Shown here: piece after piece, positions 50,513 to 60,970 of the stretch
Position numbering within the stretch: the stretch's first letter is position 1
Layout: every line of letters starts with the position of its first letter
Origin: Phorcus lineatus
Taxonomy: Eukaryota > Mollusca > Gastropoda > Trochida > Trochidae
Assembly: GCA_921293015.1 (NCBI GenBank)
Contig: OV121091.1
Location: forward strand, 10,817,755-10,881,754
Direction: 5' to 3'
DNA: 64,000 nt
The notes under the pieces: model-generated
The model's input: the letters and a program-made list of their open reading frames with translations, nothing else
Told to the model about the DNA's origin: nothing
The model's database searches: none
Translations under genes and position numbers: made by a program

Positions 50513-51759
50513 TTTATGAACAATTAATGCGTGAACCTATCCTTCATTACCAACGTTATGTGTTACTGTTGACTTTTGATGACAATTTGTTCTTGTTGTA
50601 TGAACAATGTAATACTCACCTTAGTCGATACACAATAGAGTAATGCTTAATTGGAACCATTTGCTTTGTACTTTTTCTCCTACTATAAATGACAGGCATA
50701 TGTACACCTGGAGAAGACAGTTTGATGGAAAAGATAAGTGACATGGTAGCTAGAGTCTTCAGAAGTTTACATATCCCACTGGTCCTTCATAATTCCTATC
50801 ATATATTTAAGAAAAATATATCTAACAAATTTGATGTTACGAAAATGAAATCATCCAAATGTATTTCTGATTTATTGTTACTCTACTACACGAGGTAATA
50901 AATCATAATATCCAACGTTTTGCTAACTATTAATCGAGAAACACTTTTGGGTTTGTTCACATTTACTTACATATACTGAATTATATATATACTCATTTAA
51001 GAGAGGCAGTAAGTGTTACAGTTAAACTAATAAAATCTCGAGTGCAGCCATTTAATGTCTGCAATAAAGGAACATTCATGGACATGTCGGTCCGAAAGGA
51101 AATTGTTATTCATCAACATCTTTCGTATTACTTGTTGACTGCGGGTAGTTTACCCAAGCCAAAAGTACATTGACTGGGCCAAAGTAGCGATTCTCTTCCA
51201 AATATTCACATTATGAAACAGTAATCTCATAAACTGCCTGATATGAGAATATGGAAATACTTGTTTATCAATGCTGAAGTTTTCAGCGCATGTTCAGGAA
51301 ATTGAATTTCAAATTTCAACGGAAACATTAACCAATGAATGGCTGTGAACACAACAGAATGGACTAAAATTTATGTTTTCAAGTCAATTTCCTCAATGCA
51401 AGAGTTTTGTAACGCCCCTTTACAGAGGTTTGCAGGTACAATCGATGTAGCAATTTAATTGTCTTACTGAAATTAAATAAGGTAGTTTCAGTAGAGATGT
51501 TCAAGATGAAAAGTCCCAAAGTGAAAAGTGAAGAGCATCGGAACATTCAGCCCTTGGTGACCGAGCATTTTTGCACGAAAGTCATTTTAGTCAATAGTTA
51601 ATCTAGAATATAATGTAAACCTTTTCACATTGATGAGCTTAAATGATAAACATAAAATTCTAAGGGATTATTGGTATTTCGTCCAAATTGATACTTCTGC
51701 ATATGTGAACTCTGTTACAAGTGCTACAATATTTCCTTGGTTATTGCAAATCCCTTAAC
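50513..51759. other. Stretch without a recognised gene
   Basis: Contains a 69-codon ATG frame at 50689-50898 that I do not recognise; it is chance-length. No repeats found. Confidence 0.45.
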
Positions 51760-51760
51760 A

Positions 51761-51856
51761 ATGAAACTTGTAACTATAGTACAAGCTGTTCTTGTGCATC
51801 TCAGCCTTGTCTGCTGTATATGTGTGCATTGCATTGGTGAAGAAACTCCACTCTGA
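51761..51856 (+). other. Short signal-peptide-like open frame, duplication copy B
   Basis: A 31-codon ATG frame starts MKLVTIVQAVLVHLSLVC and continues through a Cys-rich hydrophobic stretch to CIGEETPL and a stop at 51854-51856. A Lys at position 2 and a long Leu/Val core are what a secretion signal looks like. Inside it, ATTG-GTGAAG near 51833 could be a splice donor, which would make this the first exon of a small secreted protein. The segment CVHCIGEETP is also readable in copy A, without an upstream ATG in a good context. No mature peptide can be assigned. Confidence 0.25.
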
Positions 51857-52282
51857 CCAGACTGAATTCTCAGTGTAATACAAGTTGGCTGATATCAAAA
51901 CTTACTTCGAGCGCAATCAACAAGAATTATTCATGCCGAGCAGCAACTTCTCTGTTTGTAATAAACATTACTTGGGATTAAATGATTGGATTAATCTCTG
52001 TTTGTGTGACTTTTGTTCCGTTCTCTTTTTCAAGTAGAAACTAGCCTGTATTTATGTGACTTGACTCAATTAGCCCTGTTGGTTTGAATTGTTGGCCCCA
52101 AAGGAAGGTGAGTTCTCTGAACTGAACCGTCTGGCAATTTGCTTCGTGAAAAAAAATCGTTCGATGCTTCATCTAGATTACACATTTACTTACATCATTT
52201 CTCGTATATGCAGGAGTCAGTGTTCATGAAAGGTCCTTTTTAAAGTTATAGTTAAGCTACAAGAAAAGCCTCTCATTGTAAA

Positions 52283-52474
52283 TTGACTTCACCTGTCAGT
52301 CAACACTTTCAAGCAAATATCATAGCACTGTTGTGCAGAGACCTTCCGATGGGTAATGTTCAATGGAACATAATTCACCATCAAAGGTTTGAAGGGCTTT
52401 CAGAAGAAATTCGTTTTTGTTACTCCCCACATCCACCTGATGAAAGAGAAAGCATTTACGCTGAAATGTCCTGA
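52283..52474 (+). other. Unassigned open frame downstream of the leader, duplication copy B
   Basis: A 63-codon frame ending at a stop at 52472-52474; the C-terminal half reads FEGLSEEIRFCYSPHPPDER then ESIYAEMS. Two acceptor-like AGs lie just before or within it: CTTCACCTGTCAG near 52299 and CACTGTTGTGCAG near 52339. It is about 430 bp downstream of the leader-like frame on the same strand, so it is a candidate second exon. In copy A the equivalent has lost about 25 bp and is not open. No family is recognised. Confidence 0.2.
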
Positions 52475-52986
52475 TGTCCATATAAGGAATTTATTATCAA
52501 GGAAAAATATAACTATTATATGCATATTTGGCATAATACATATTTGCTGTAAAAATTTTGTATAAGATTAAAATTAATCATCAAATAGAAGAAAATGTTT
52601 ATTTAAAAGCTGTTAGATGCATCTTGAAAAGACGTATTTAAGCGTGTTACTCGGTACAGTTAAGTTCAAATGGCATGTAAACAAATGTTGAAAATATTCT
52701 AAATATCTATGTTGCAGTTTCCGGACAAATTAATCGATACGTGAGATTTTATTATTTGAAAGTTGATAACTACATTAGTCGATTACTTGATAGCATTAAG
52801 CTTCTGATGACAGTGCACTAAGCTATGATGTATTCCTGATAAAGAAAGTAAAGCTTTTGAGATTTAGGATATGATTTGAAACATTCATCACATTGTCATT
52901 TTAATTGCTTAAGAAAATAAACACCAATTTGAGAATGTATCTTATTGATTTTAGTAAGTTAATGCAATAGCAAAGTTTATTGTAAT

Positions 52987-53720
52987 TATACCCCCGCCTT
53001 ACAGCGTAAGCGGGGGTATATAGCGTTCATTCTGTCCGTCCGTCTGTCCGTCCGTCACAAATCTTTGTCTGGAGCATATCTCCTAAACTATACATGCTAG
53101 CTTCAACAAACTTCATACACTTATCAACCATGATCCCTAGATGTGCCTTTTGAGGGTTAGACCAACAAATGATTTTTATTTTTTGCGGTTTCCATGGAAA
53201 CATGACTTAAGCAGTGACAAAGTCCTTTGTACGGAGTATATCTTCATAACTATACATGCTATTTTTACCAAACTTCATACACTTGTCTACCATGATCCCA
53301 TGATGTGCCTTTTGAGGGTTAGACCAACAAATGATTTTTATTTTTTTTGCGGCTTCCATGGAAACATGACTAAAACAGTGAATTTATGACTAAGTCCTTT
53401 GTCCGGAGTATATCTTCTAAACCGTACATGCTATCTTCACCAAACTTCATACACTTATCAACCATGATCCATTGGTGCACCTCTTGAGGGCAAGACCAAA
53501 AAATTATTTTTATTTTTTGCGGTTTACATGGAAACGTTACTAAAACAATGACTATCTGACAAAGTGCTTTTTCCTGAGCATATCTCCTAAACTATACATG
53601 CTAGCTTCAGCAAACTTAGTACACTTATTAACCATGATTCCTCAGTGAGCTTTTTTAGGGTAAGACCAACAAAGAAAGCCAGACTATAGTTTGAAGCGGG
53701 GGTATGTGAGCTGTGCTCAC
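52987..53720 (+). mobile_element. Hairpin-bordered element carrying four ~170-bp tandem repeats
   Basis: The left end is a strong hairpin (52987-53020): TATACCCCCGC pairs with GCGGGGGTATA around CTTACAGCGTAA. A (TCCG/TCTG)TCCG microsatellite-like run follows. Four direct repeats are then marked by (A)CTATACATGCTA at 53088, 53250, 53422 (as CCGTACATGCTA) and 53592. Spacings are 162, 172 and 170 bp, and each unit carries AAACTT..TACACTT and TTTTTGCGG..CATGGAAAC. The right end repeats GCGGGGGTAT (53697) and closes with a hairpin GTGAGC-TGT-GCTCAC at 53706-53720. Tandem repeats between hairpins resemble Helitron-like or satellite-type non-autonomous elements of molluscs, but no CTRR end is clear. 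Absence from duplication copy A shows it inserted later. An 82-codon frame at 53141 merely spans two repeat units. Confidence 0.8.
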
Positions 53721-54758
53721 TTCTTTACTTGTTTACTACATCCTAATATTTTTTTTATTAGCACAACTAACATTTATTATATCTACTGGTTCCAGAATTT
53801 CGAGCTCTTTACATTGTCAAATAACAGATGAAAACATTATTACCAGTTAGATGGCTTCCGTATTGGCAAGGCATTTCGTTTTCTGAGGGCTATATTCCTA
53901 TAAGACTCTCGATTTAGTCTCTGATGATTCTGGTATGAATCCTGGAGTGAACTAGTACTGTCATCTAAGGGTTAAATCAACAAATTTACATATCAAATTA
54001 TGTTTTTTGTTAATTGTTAAATACTTTTGTCTGTAACAGTGTATCATACATAAATATTTCACATACATTCCAAACATTCGGTTCTCTTACTTTAAATCAT
54101 AAGATAATCAGCAATATATCATATTTAGATCTGTTTTCTACTTGATTTATCAATTCTATGCATTATACTCTCCTTAATTAAAAATATTTGTAAATGTTTA
54201 AGTAAATTTCAAAGCAGCCTGTATCATTATCAGTAGATTTAATATATACTTTTTATAACTAAATTTTACTCTAATTTAGAAAGATTTCTACCCTACCAAC
54301 AAAACTCAGATTGTTTTTTTTTATAATATATGGAAGACATTTTACTTTCATACTCCTACAAGTCTTATTTACATACGTAGAACATGGCCATTTCACAAAA
54401 CAAATCTGACATACATCGATCCTGAACCTAATTGTGGAAGACCTACACCTTGACCATTACAGATCACAATGAATGAATATATGTAGGTGTCCTCATATTA
54501 AGATCTAAAATATTAGATTTATAATAAGGTCAACCATGGGAGAGCACATCGAAGTGGAGCTTACATGTTTTTTCGTAGAACTTCTGTTTCCCATCTAATA
54601 AGCAATACATCATATAAGAACTCAATTACAAATGTTAAGTCAACAGATCATGATGGCATGGCTGGACATGGCAGGCAACGTGAATAAAGGTTAAGAAAGA
54701 GGCATTAGGTGGCGATGACCTGTTCAGGGCGGAGGCTTTTCCTGATTGCTCTTCTTAA

Positions 54759-55737
54759 AGGGGAAGGCAAATCCCTATACACAGAATGGGTGGAGTCAAT
54801 TTTCCCAGTAAAGAGTGTCTTTTCAGTTGAGATATAGTTGGGTACACTCTTGTCTAGCCAATTATCAAAACAATTACTTGTAATTTAAGAATGATTTTTT
54901 GCATCCATGTACACCAGTATTTGAAGAGCACAAAGCTGTAATTTCTGAAAAAATATATTTACTCTGTAAAGAGAATTTTAAAAATAATATTCAAATACAC
55001 CTACCTAAGATTCAAATTTGCCTCTGTATGTGTCATATGATCAGATAAGTGAGTGTTGCCATGGCAGCAGTCTCCGAGTGGCTAAGAACTTTCCATTCAT
55101 GATATCAATTTCACCCCAGTAGTCCTCTCTTTCCCATGTAAAACAACCCCCCTTCCCCACTCCAAGACAGCTGTGACCCCAGTCTGTCCACTGCTGCCTG
55201 TGGGAATGGGCCTTTAGCACTAGAGTAGAGATTGTGCTGAACCTTATTTTGTATTGTCACCAATGATATGACGAAACTGGGCACATAGATGTACTTTGTA
55301 TTGGCTAACAATTATTAAAGGATCATAAGGCCTGACAGTGTAAAAAATCTGATGCATACATAGCTTGAGAATCCACAACAAACACCAAACATATCAAGGG
55401 ACTAATAAAGGCAAAATATTTAAAATGGGGAATCTTTTTAAAAATTATTTTTATAGGGAAATACAATATCATTCAAGTCATTCTAAGAAATTATCATCTA
55501 TCAGCACATTCATTCACTTATTTGATTTTTGCCGTGAAATCTCATTTTACTGTAGTATATGTGTAGATCTCTCATAGTAAAATTCCCATAACCTTTGACC
55601 TCCCTGACTCCAGCGACCGTTAGAAGGTGTGGCACATTGGGTGATAAGATCTCCCCCAATCTGCTAGTAGCCAATCGCTGCTCTTGGAGCCTTAATTGCT
55701 TACCCATGGGTAAATCGGGCCTGTTTTACCTTCCTCT
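54759..55737. mobile_element. 979-bp TIR element flanked by TTAA
   Basis: Exact TTAA lies on both sides (54755-54758 and 55738-55741). The ends form short inverted repeats: AGGGGAAGGCAAA on the left and, reversed, AGAGGAAGGTAAA on the right (two mismatches in 13). TTAA target sites are characteristic of the piggyBac and Kolobok superfamilies. No transposase is present; the minus-strand frames at 55111-55311 and 55510-55707 are short and unrecognised. I therefore call it a non-autonomous derivative. It abuts the end of duplication copy B. Confidence 0.65.
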
Positions 55738-55914
55738 TTAAACAAAATTGATTTTAACACACATGACACATACGCAGGGTTAGTCAGGCAGGTTGAATTA
55801 GTTGTGATCTTATGAATTTACAAGATCAAAATGACTAATTTTTTTCCTTGTTGACCTTAGTTAGATCGTTTATTATTAGACTGTACTGTCGTTTTTCATA
55901 GAATATATTACTCT

Positions 55915-56551
55915 TGTAACGCTGCAGCCGAGTTGGTGATACACAATTATCAGGACTTCCGTGCGTTACAATAAATTTATAGTATACAGGTTCGAGGGAA
56001 AGTATAAGAATATACTCGTCTCAAAAGTGGAGTAGGTATAGCAACTAAACTATGAAATAATAACACTCAAATTAGTTTGAATATTTAATGAAACCCTAGT
56101 TTGTGTGGTGATACAGAGAAATTACATGATGCAAAATGATATATATATACGGGTAACTATCACAGTTACATCACAGAAATTGAATTTCCTACGCAAAGAT
56201 ACACACTGTAATAACACTAGTGGTACGAAAACAATAAATTGATACAGTGAGCACTGAAAATTACTACATATCTAACCTTACCAGAGCAACACTAATAGAT
56301 GTTTAAGTTCAATTATTCCCCACACCCCACGTGGCTGAAATAACCAAGTCCATCCGTCAGAGATGCGTCCCTTCTCAAGGCCAGCACTCCACTGTCCGTA
56401 TTCCGCGTCACACATCCATCGTCGCATGACCCGGCCAATCAGAAGCCTAGGCGGCTATTCACGTGATACACAACACTGCCTAGACTGTAATCGGTCTCCA
56501 CAAGCTGCCTGTAAGTGCCTACTGAGCTACAGATCGTTGAACTGCGTTACA
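55915..56551. mobile_element. Probable solo LTR, 637 bp
   Basis: Starts TGTAACGCTGCAG and ends CTGCGTTACA, so it has the canonical TG...CA with an 8-bp inverted terminal repeat TGTAACGC/GCGTTACA. It is flanked by CTCT on both sides (55911-55914 and 56552-56555), a 4-bp target-site duplication. Such features fit an LTR of a Ty3/Gypsy-type retrotransposon. There is no gag-pol next to it, so it is a solo LTR left by recombination. AATAAA occurs at about 55970 and 56234 and a TATATATATAC at about 56140, but I cannot fix orientation. A non-autonomous DNA element with 4-bp duplication is the alternative. Confidence 0.6.
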
Positions 56552-56555
56552 CTCT

Positions 56556-57579
56556 AATACACATTACAATAAATGTTTCGATGATTTGGAGAACAAACTC
56601 AAAGTGGGAAATAACCACAACTAAGAGTTAATTGATTTCTCATTCTCTTGTGGTTCAAAGTAGCTCGAGAGTTATTCTCAACAACAGTTGACTTGAATAT
56701 TTCGGGGTTTTAAAAAAAATTTCATACTTAGCTGATGTCTATGTCGGTGCTACCTGAATTTTTAAAATGCAATAGTTGCTTATGATTGAGTTTTTTCAAA
56801 ACTGTTCAAAGTCTTTTCTTACACAGTTAAAAGCTTCACTGGTTTGAGTATAAAGATATGTGCCTTGTTAATACAATTATCTTTCCTCTTACAAACCAGC
56901 TAAATGGAATTGTCTTAATGATTTACAGTAGCTTTTACCCTGTAACTGATAAGTATTTTTGTGGCAAAGATGAATACACTATTAGAATAAGAAGTAAACA
57001 GTGATGACATTTCAAAACACTTGCTTGAAAAATAAGACGTAAATTTTGAGAAACTGGCGTTCAATGTTTATGCGTTTGTCACATTTAACTAGAGGAATGC
57101 AACAGCTGTATCGACTCAAGTATAGATTGTACTTGAAGACAGCTATTGTATTACACTAATTGCTTCTTTCTTTTAAAGTTATGTAATATTGATTATGTTG
57201 TTCATCGCTTGAAAGTATGCATTCACAATCTTATCGTGCTAGTGTGTAAAAAGATGTTGAATATTGAATAACACAATTTGTTTCAAATATATATATACTA
57301 TAGAATACATTTCATCTTAATAAAGCCTATTGTAAACGGATATGAATTGAAATGGATTGGTATTTTCTTTCAGTTATCTTTTCAGGATTACATTAAAATA
57401 AATCAGCAATCCTACATATGCACCCAAAGTATATTTGTGCTTGCTTTTGACAGTGACTAATCTTTTTTAAATCGGCCTTTACCTTACATTTGAATAAAAT
57501 AGAATCTAACATAAGAAAAGGACGTCACGAGTAACAATTATGAAGTCATAATCATTGTATAGATACATATGTTCCGTAG
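56556..57579. other. AT-rich stretch, nothing recognised
   Basis: No coding frame with recognisable content; no repeats found. Confidence 0.55.
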
Positions 57580-57655
57580 ATACATTATAATAGGTCCATT
57601 TACATAGCGCTTAATTCCACACACACAGGTTCGCTCAAGGCGCTGAGAAATAAAA

Positions 57656-58591
57656 TTATTTAGGAAATAAATGTGTTTTAAGTCTGGATTTAAAAGTTGA
57701 GAGAGTATCGCTAGTTTTCAGCGTTTCAGGCAGTTCGTTCCACTTAGCAGCAACAGTCACTTGGAAAGATCGGCCTCCGAATGTTTACAATTTTTACCGC
57801 GGCACATCTAGCAGGTGTTTTGAGCCAGAGCGTAGATTACGAGTTGGTTGATAGAGAGAAACTAGCTCACTCAGGTACTGTGGAGCTGATCCGTGGATAC
57901 ACTGATAGCTGATAGCACAGAACCAGGATCTTGTAATCCACACGAGCCTGAACTGGTAACCAGTGAAGTGACTGAAGAACTGATGACATATTGACAGTTT
58001 TTGGGGATTTGGTCACAATTCTCGCAGCATTATTCAGGATTCTCTGCAGTCTATTGATGTTTTCCTGAGTCGTGTTTGCAAGCAAGGCGTTACAATAGTC
58101 CAATCTGGAAAGTATAAAGCACCTTGCAAGTGCAGCAGCTGTGTCAATAGTCAGAAGATGACGAATTTTGCCAATGTTGCACAAATGAAAATTGCACTTC
58201 CTGCAAAGCTCGGACACTTGTCTATCCATGGCGAGATCGCACTGGAAAAAGACACATAGGTACTTCACAGTTTTTGATACTGGGATAGTGACGTCACATA
58301 CTGGGATTTGCTGGAAACAAACCTTCTGCAGGCGGACTTTGGGCCCAATGACCATAGCTTCTGTCTTTGCTTCGTTCAGTTGAAGCATGTTTGACGTCAT
58401 CCATGTTGCAGTCTCAAGCCTTAACAGAACCTGACTACCGTTGTCTGATGCATCAAAATTTTCTATCAGCTGGGAGTCATCAGTATAGAAGTAATGCGGG
58501 AGATTGTGATTTGTTAATAGCTCTCCTAGTGGCAGGGTATATAAGGTGAAGAGGACCGGTCCTAGCACTGACCCTTGGGGAACGCCACAGC
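57656..58591 (-). pseudogene. LINE ORF2, C-terminal RT part
   Basis: Directly after the transposon the frame resumes in GVPQGS and continues [16 protein letters not shown] to the catalytic YTDD (normally YADD in these elements) in [10 protein letters not shown]. The thumb region follows, with [20 protein letters not shown]. At about 57868 a single-base frameshift moves the reading to [18 protein letters not shown]. Two stops then precede the conserved C-terminal FKSRLKTHLF, ending at 57656. The order and spacing agree with L2/CR1 RTs. The frameshift, stops and insertion make it non-functional. Confidence 0.9.
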
Positions 58592-59367
58592 CATCCTGTC
58601 TCAGGGTAAGTCGTATAACTGACGCTTCACTCTTCTTACCCTAGGTGTTAACCCCAGCAAAAACTTCGCGCCGTGTCCTATTCCCTACAAAATTTCTAAA
58701 AAAAATCAACCAATGACTGCGCTTGAAAGGCGACTTGACAATTTAATTTGCCAGCGCCCATCCCTTCAAATTCAAACCGAGTGAGTGATTGAGTTTGGTA
58801 TTAACGTGTTTTGAACAATATTTCAGTTATTAAACACGTGGATGGCAAGCACCCAAAAGAGGATCGAAAGAATGAGGGAAAAGACTGAATAAAGGCATTG
58901 TGAGAGATAGACAATAGGTTTTAGAACGACTCAAATTTGGTCTGACTTCTATCTGACGACCTATCAAGCTTGTAAACTCCGGCTGGCATAGCTCTAAGGG
59001 TCTCTGAACCACTCAAACCACCACGATAAGGTATTGAGTTAAGTGGTGGAAAATCAAACTGATCTCTTAAAAATGGATGTATTTTTTGTTGTAATAAACT
59101 AACCAGATTCGCAAAATTGGACTCGGACATTATCACCATGGTCGATCGGTTAAAAAACTTTCGATTCCAGTGTGTTTATCTATGGACTTCGCTGTTTACC
59201 ATAAGAGCGAAAGCCTACTCCTGTTCGAGAGGCTCTCGTTGGTTGGCTGAAATTTAATCGCACACCATCGCGATAAAAGTATTTGATTGGCTGAATCATG
59301 GGTTACGGCGCAAAGAAGGGTAAGAAGAGTGGAGCGTCAGCTATACGTCTTACCCTGAGACAGGATG
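58592..59367 (-). mobile_element. 776-bp TIR transposon with 9-bp target-site duplication
   Basis: CGCCACAGC is duplicated exactly at 58583-58591 and 59368-59376. Between them the ends form 51-bp terminal inverted repeats with three mismatches, starting CATCCTGTCTCAGGGTAAG. Each repeat also contains AGGGTAAG and its reverse complement CTTACCCT, so each end can fold on itself. A 9-bp duplication is typical of Mutator-like elements and occurs in Merlin (8-9 bp). The superfamily is inference because no full transposase is present. One 72-codon frame at 58921-59139 lies inside on the minus strand. Insertion in the LINE shows it moved after the LINE did. Confidence 0.9.
58921..59139 (-). other. 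Truncated open frame inside the 776-bp transposon
   Basis: A 72-codon ATG frame begins MVIMSESNFANLVSLLQQKI and continues HPFLRDQFDFPPLNSIPYRG to a stop at 58923-58921. It starts about 230 bp inside the right-hand end, where the first gene of an autonomous element would be. The rest of any protein is missing. I read it as the N-terminal remnant of the parent element's transposase or accessory protein, with the interior deleted. No family is recognised; a captured host exon is possible. Confidence 0.45.
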
Positions 59368-60961
59368 CGCCACAGCATAAGCGAGTAGGTTTTGACTGTG
59401 CGTTTCTAATTACTACAGATTGGTTTCTACATGTCAGGTAAGAGGAGAACCATTCTTGAAGAGTGCCTTCCAGTCGATGTTCCAGCCTTGTCATCAGTAA
59501 TTGATGATCAACGGTATCAAAGGCCGCCGACAGATCTTAGAGAAACAGGATTGCTAGATCACCACCGTCAACAGCCATCTGAAGGTCATTAACAACCCGA
59601 ATTAAGGCGGTTTCGGTACTGTGAGCCTTCTTGTAGGCGGATTGGTACTTGTATGAGAGGTTGTTTGCTTCCAAATGGTCTATCAACTGTCTGTTGGCTG
59701 CTTTTTCTAGTATCTTTGAGAGTAATGGTAGGTTGGACACTGGGCGGTAATTACAGAGGTTGTTCACATGGAGGTTTATAGGCTTTTTGATGAGAGGCTT
59801 GACGACAGCATCTTAAAAGGAAGCAGGAACCACCCAAATCTGAAGACTCTGGTTGATGATGGATGTCATCGCAGGTAGAAGTACATCACACAGTTCTAAC
59901 AACAACTTAGTCGGGATCGGGTCCAGTTCACAGGTTGTTGGCTTTGAGGACTTGATGAGTGACATGACTTCCTCTTCCGACACCTGATTGAAGTGAAAAA
60001 ACATGTCGCCACAGAATTTACATTTGGAATCAACGTCACTAACCGGAAAGGGTTGAAGACGTTGTCTGATTGTCTCTATTTTACCAGTGAAATAGTCGTT
60101 GAAAGATTCAGTCAGAGATTCGTTACTCTCAGCCTTTGGTAAAGTCAGTTTATCTGATGTACCAAGAAGCTTATTCATCTGAACCCAAAGATTGTTTGGA
60201 TTGTTCATGTTGGAAATGATTGTTTCGTGGCAATATCGAGGCTTAACCTCCCTCAAATCTTCCTTTAGGGCTGACCGAGCTTGCCTGTAAATCTGTCGGT
60301 GAACTTCCAACTTTGTCTTTCTCCATTTACGCTCAGCTTTTCGCCTTGATGTCTTCGCCATCTGAATATCCTTGTTGTACCATGGTGCATTCGGCTTTAT
60401 TCGTATCACACGGGTGACAGAAGGAGTGTGTTTGTCTAGAAGGTCTTTGAGGGTTGTATTGTACAACAAAACCAGCTCATCAACGTTTGGTAGACTTCGG
60501 GAAGAAAAAAGATTTGAATTCAGGAGATCAGTACAGAAGTCTTCAAGTGAAATACCTTTGATATTGCGCCAGGTAATAATTCCCTTGAGTGGTGGGGGAC
60601 GAGTTAAGTCTAGATGAAACTGTACCCAAAACTGATCTGAATTTTGACGATCCTCAATGACTATATCCTTGATAATGGTTTCGGACTCTCGTGTGATCAC
60701 ACAATCCAATATATGACCCTTCCTATGAGTTGGGCTAGCAAGGTGTTGTGTTAGTGTGTAAGCATCTAGGGCAAACATACATGCTTTGACGTCCGACTTT
60801 CCCGTTTCATCGAAATGGACATTCAAATCTCCAGTTATGACTAACGGTCCAGGTTTAGTATTATAGAATTCCAGAAATAGAGAGAAATCTGTCAGAAATT
60901 GTGCAACGGATAATCCATTGGTTTTTGACGGAGGTGGCCCGTACAGACACATAAGCCGCAC
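59368..60961 (-). pseudogene. LINE ORF2, endonuclease and N-terminal RT part
   Basis: One continuous frame with two in-frame stops (at about 59815 and 59538). The endonuclease C-terminal part has GDLNVH at residues 44-49 and THRKGHILD at 78-86. The SDH motif, whose His is catalytic in this endonuclease family, reads SDQF at 108-111, so DNA nicking is probably lost. The RT part begins around LIKSSKPTTCELDPIPTKLL, passes NYRPVSNLPLLSKILEKAAN, and reaches AFDTVDH, which holds the first catalytic Asp of RT motif A; the stop lies just before it. The frame ends at the insertion point within the Cys-Cys-Gly of CCGVPQGS. Reverse transcriptase copies the element's RNA at a nicked target; the protein here is inactive. 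Confidence 0.9.
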
Positions 60962-60970
60962 AGAAGCGTT

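Larger units (their letters stand above)
51760..54755 (+). repeat. Copy B of a tandem duplication (pair with 46370-48960)
   Basis: Landmarks are listed at 46370. The offset is about 5.4 kb at the start, shrinks slightly (about 5.2-5.3 kb) and rises to about 5.85 kb after the inserted tandem-repeat element at 52987-53720. The copy ends at the TTAA that borders the next TIR element (54755-54758). Confidence 0.85.
57580..60970 (-). mobile_element. L2-like LINE, 5'-truncated, interrupted by a DNA transposon
   Basis: A non-LTR retrotransposon on the minus strand. It runs from about 60970, inside the endonuclease domain (5' truncation is usual for LINEs), through reverse transcriptase to a stop at 57658-57656. 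A short 3' UTR with GAATTAAGCGCTATGTAAAT ends near 57580. The domain order and motifs (YGPPPSK, GDLNVH, THRKGHILD, NYRPVSNLP, AFDTVDH, GVPQGS, YTDD) match the L2/CR1 group. The reading frame is preserved over nearly the full length with only a few stops, so it is relatively young. A 776-bp transposon splits it at 58592-59367. Confidence 0.92.

Noticed and set aside
56363..56557. 64-codon plus frame in the probable LTR
   Set aside because: GC-richer part of the LTR without recognisable domain; likely incidental.
58192..58549. Plus-strand frames across the LINE
   Set aside because: Antisense shadows of the RT coding sequence.
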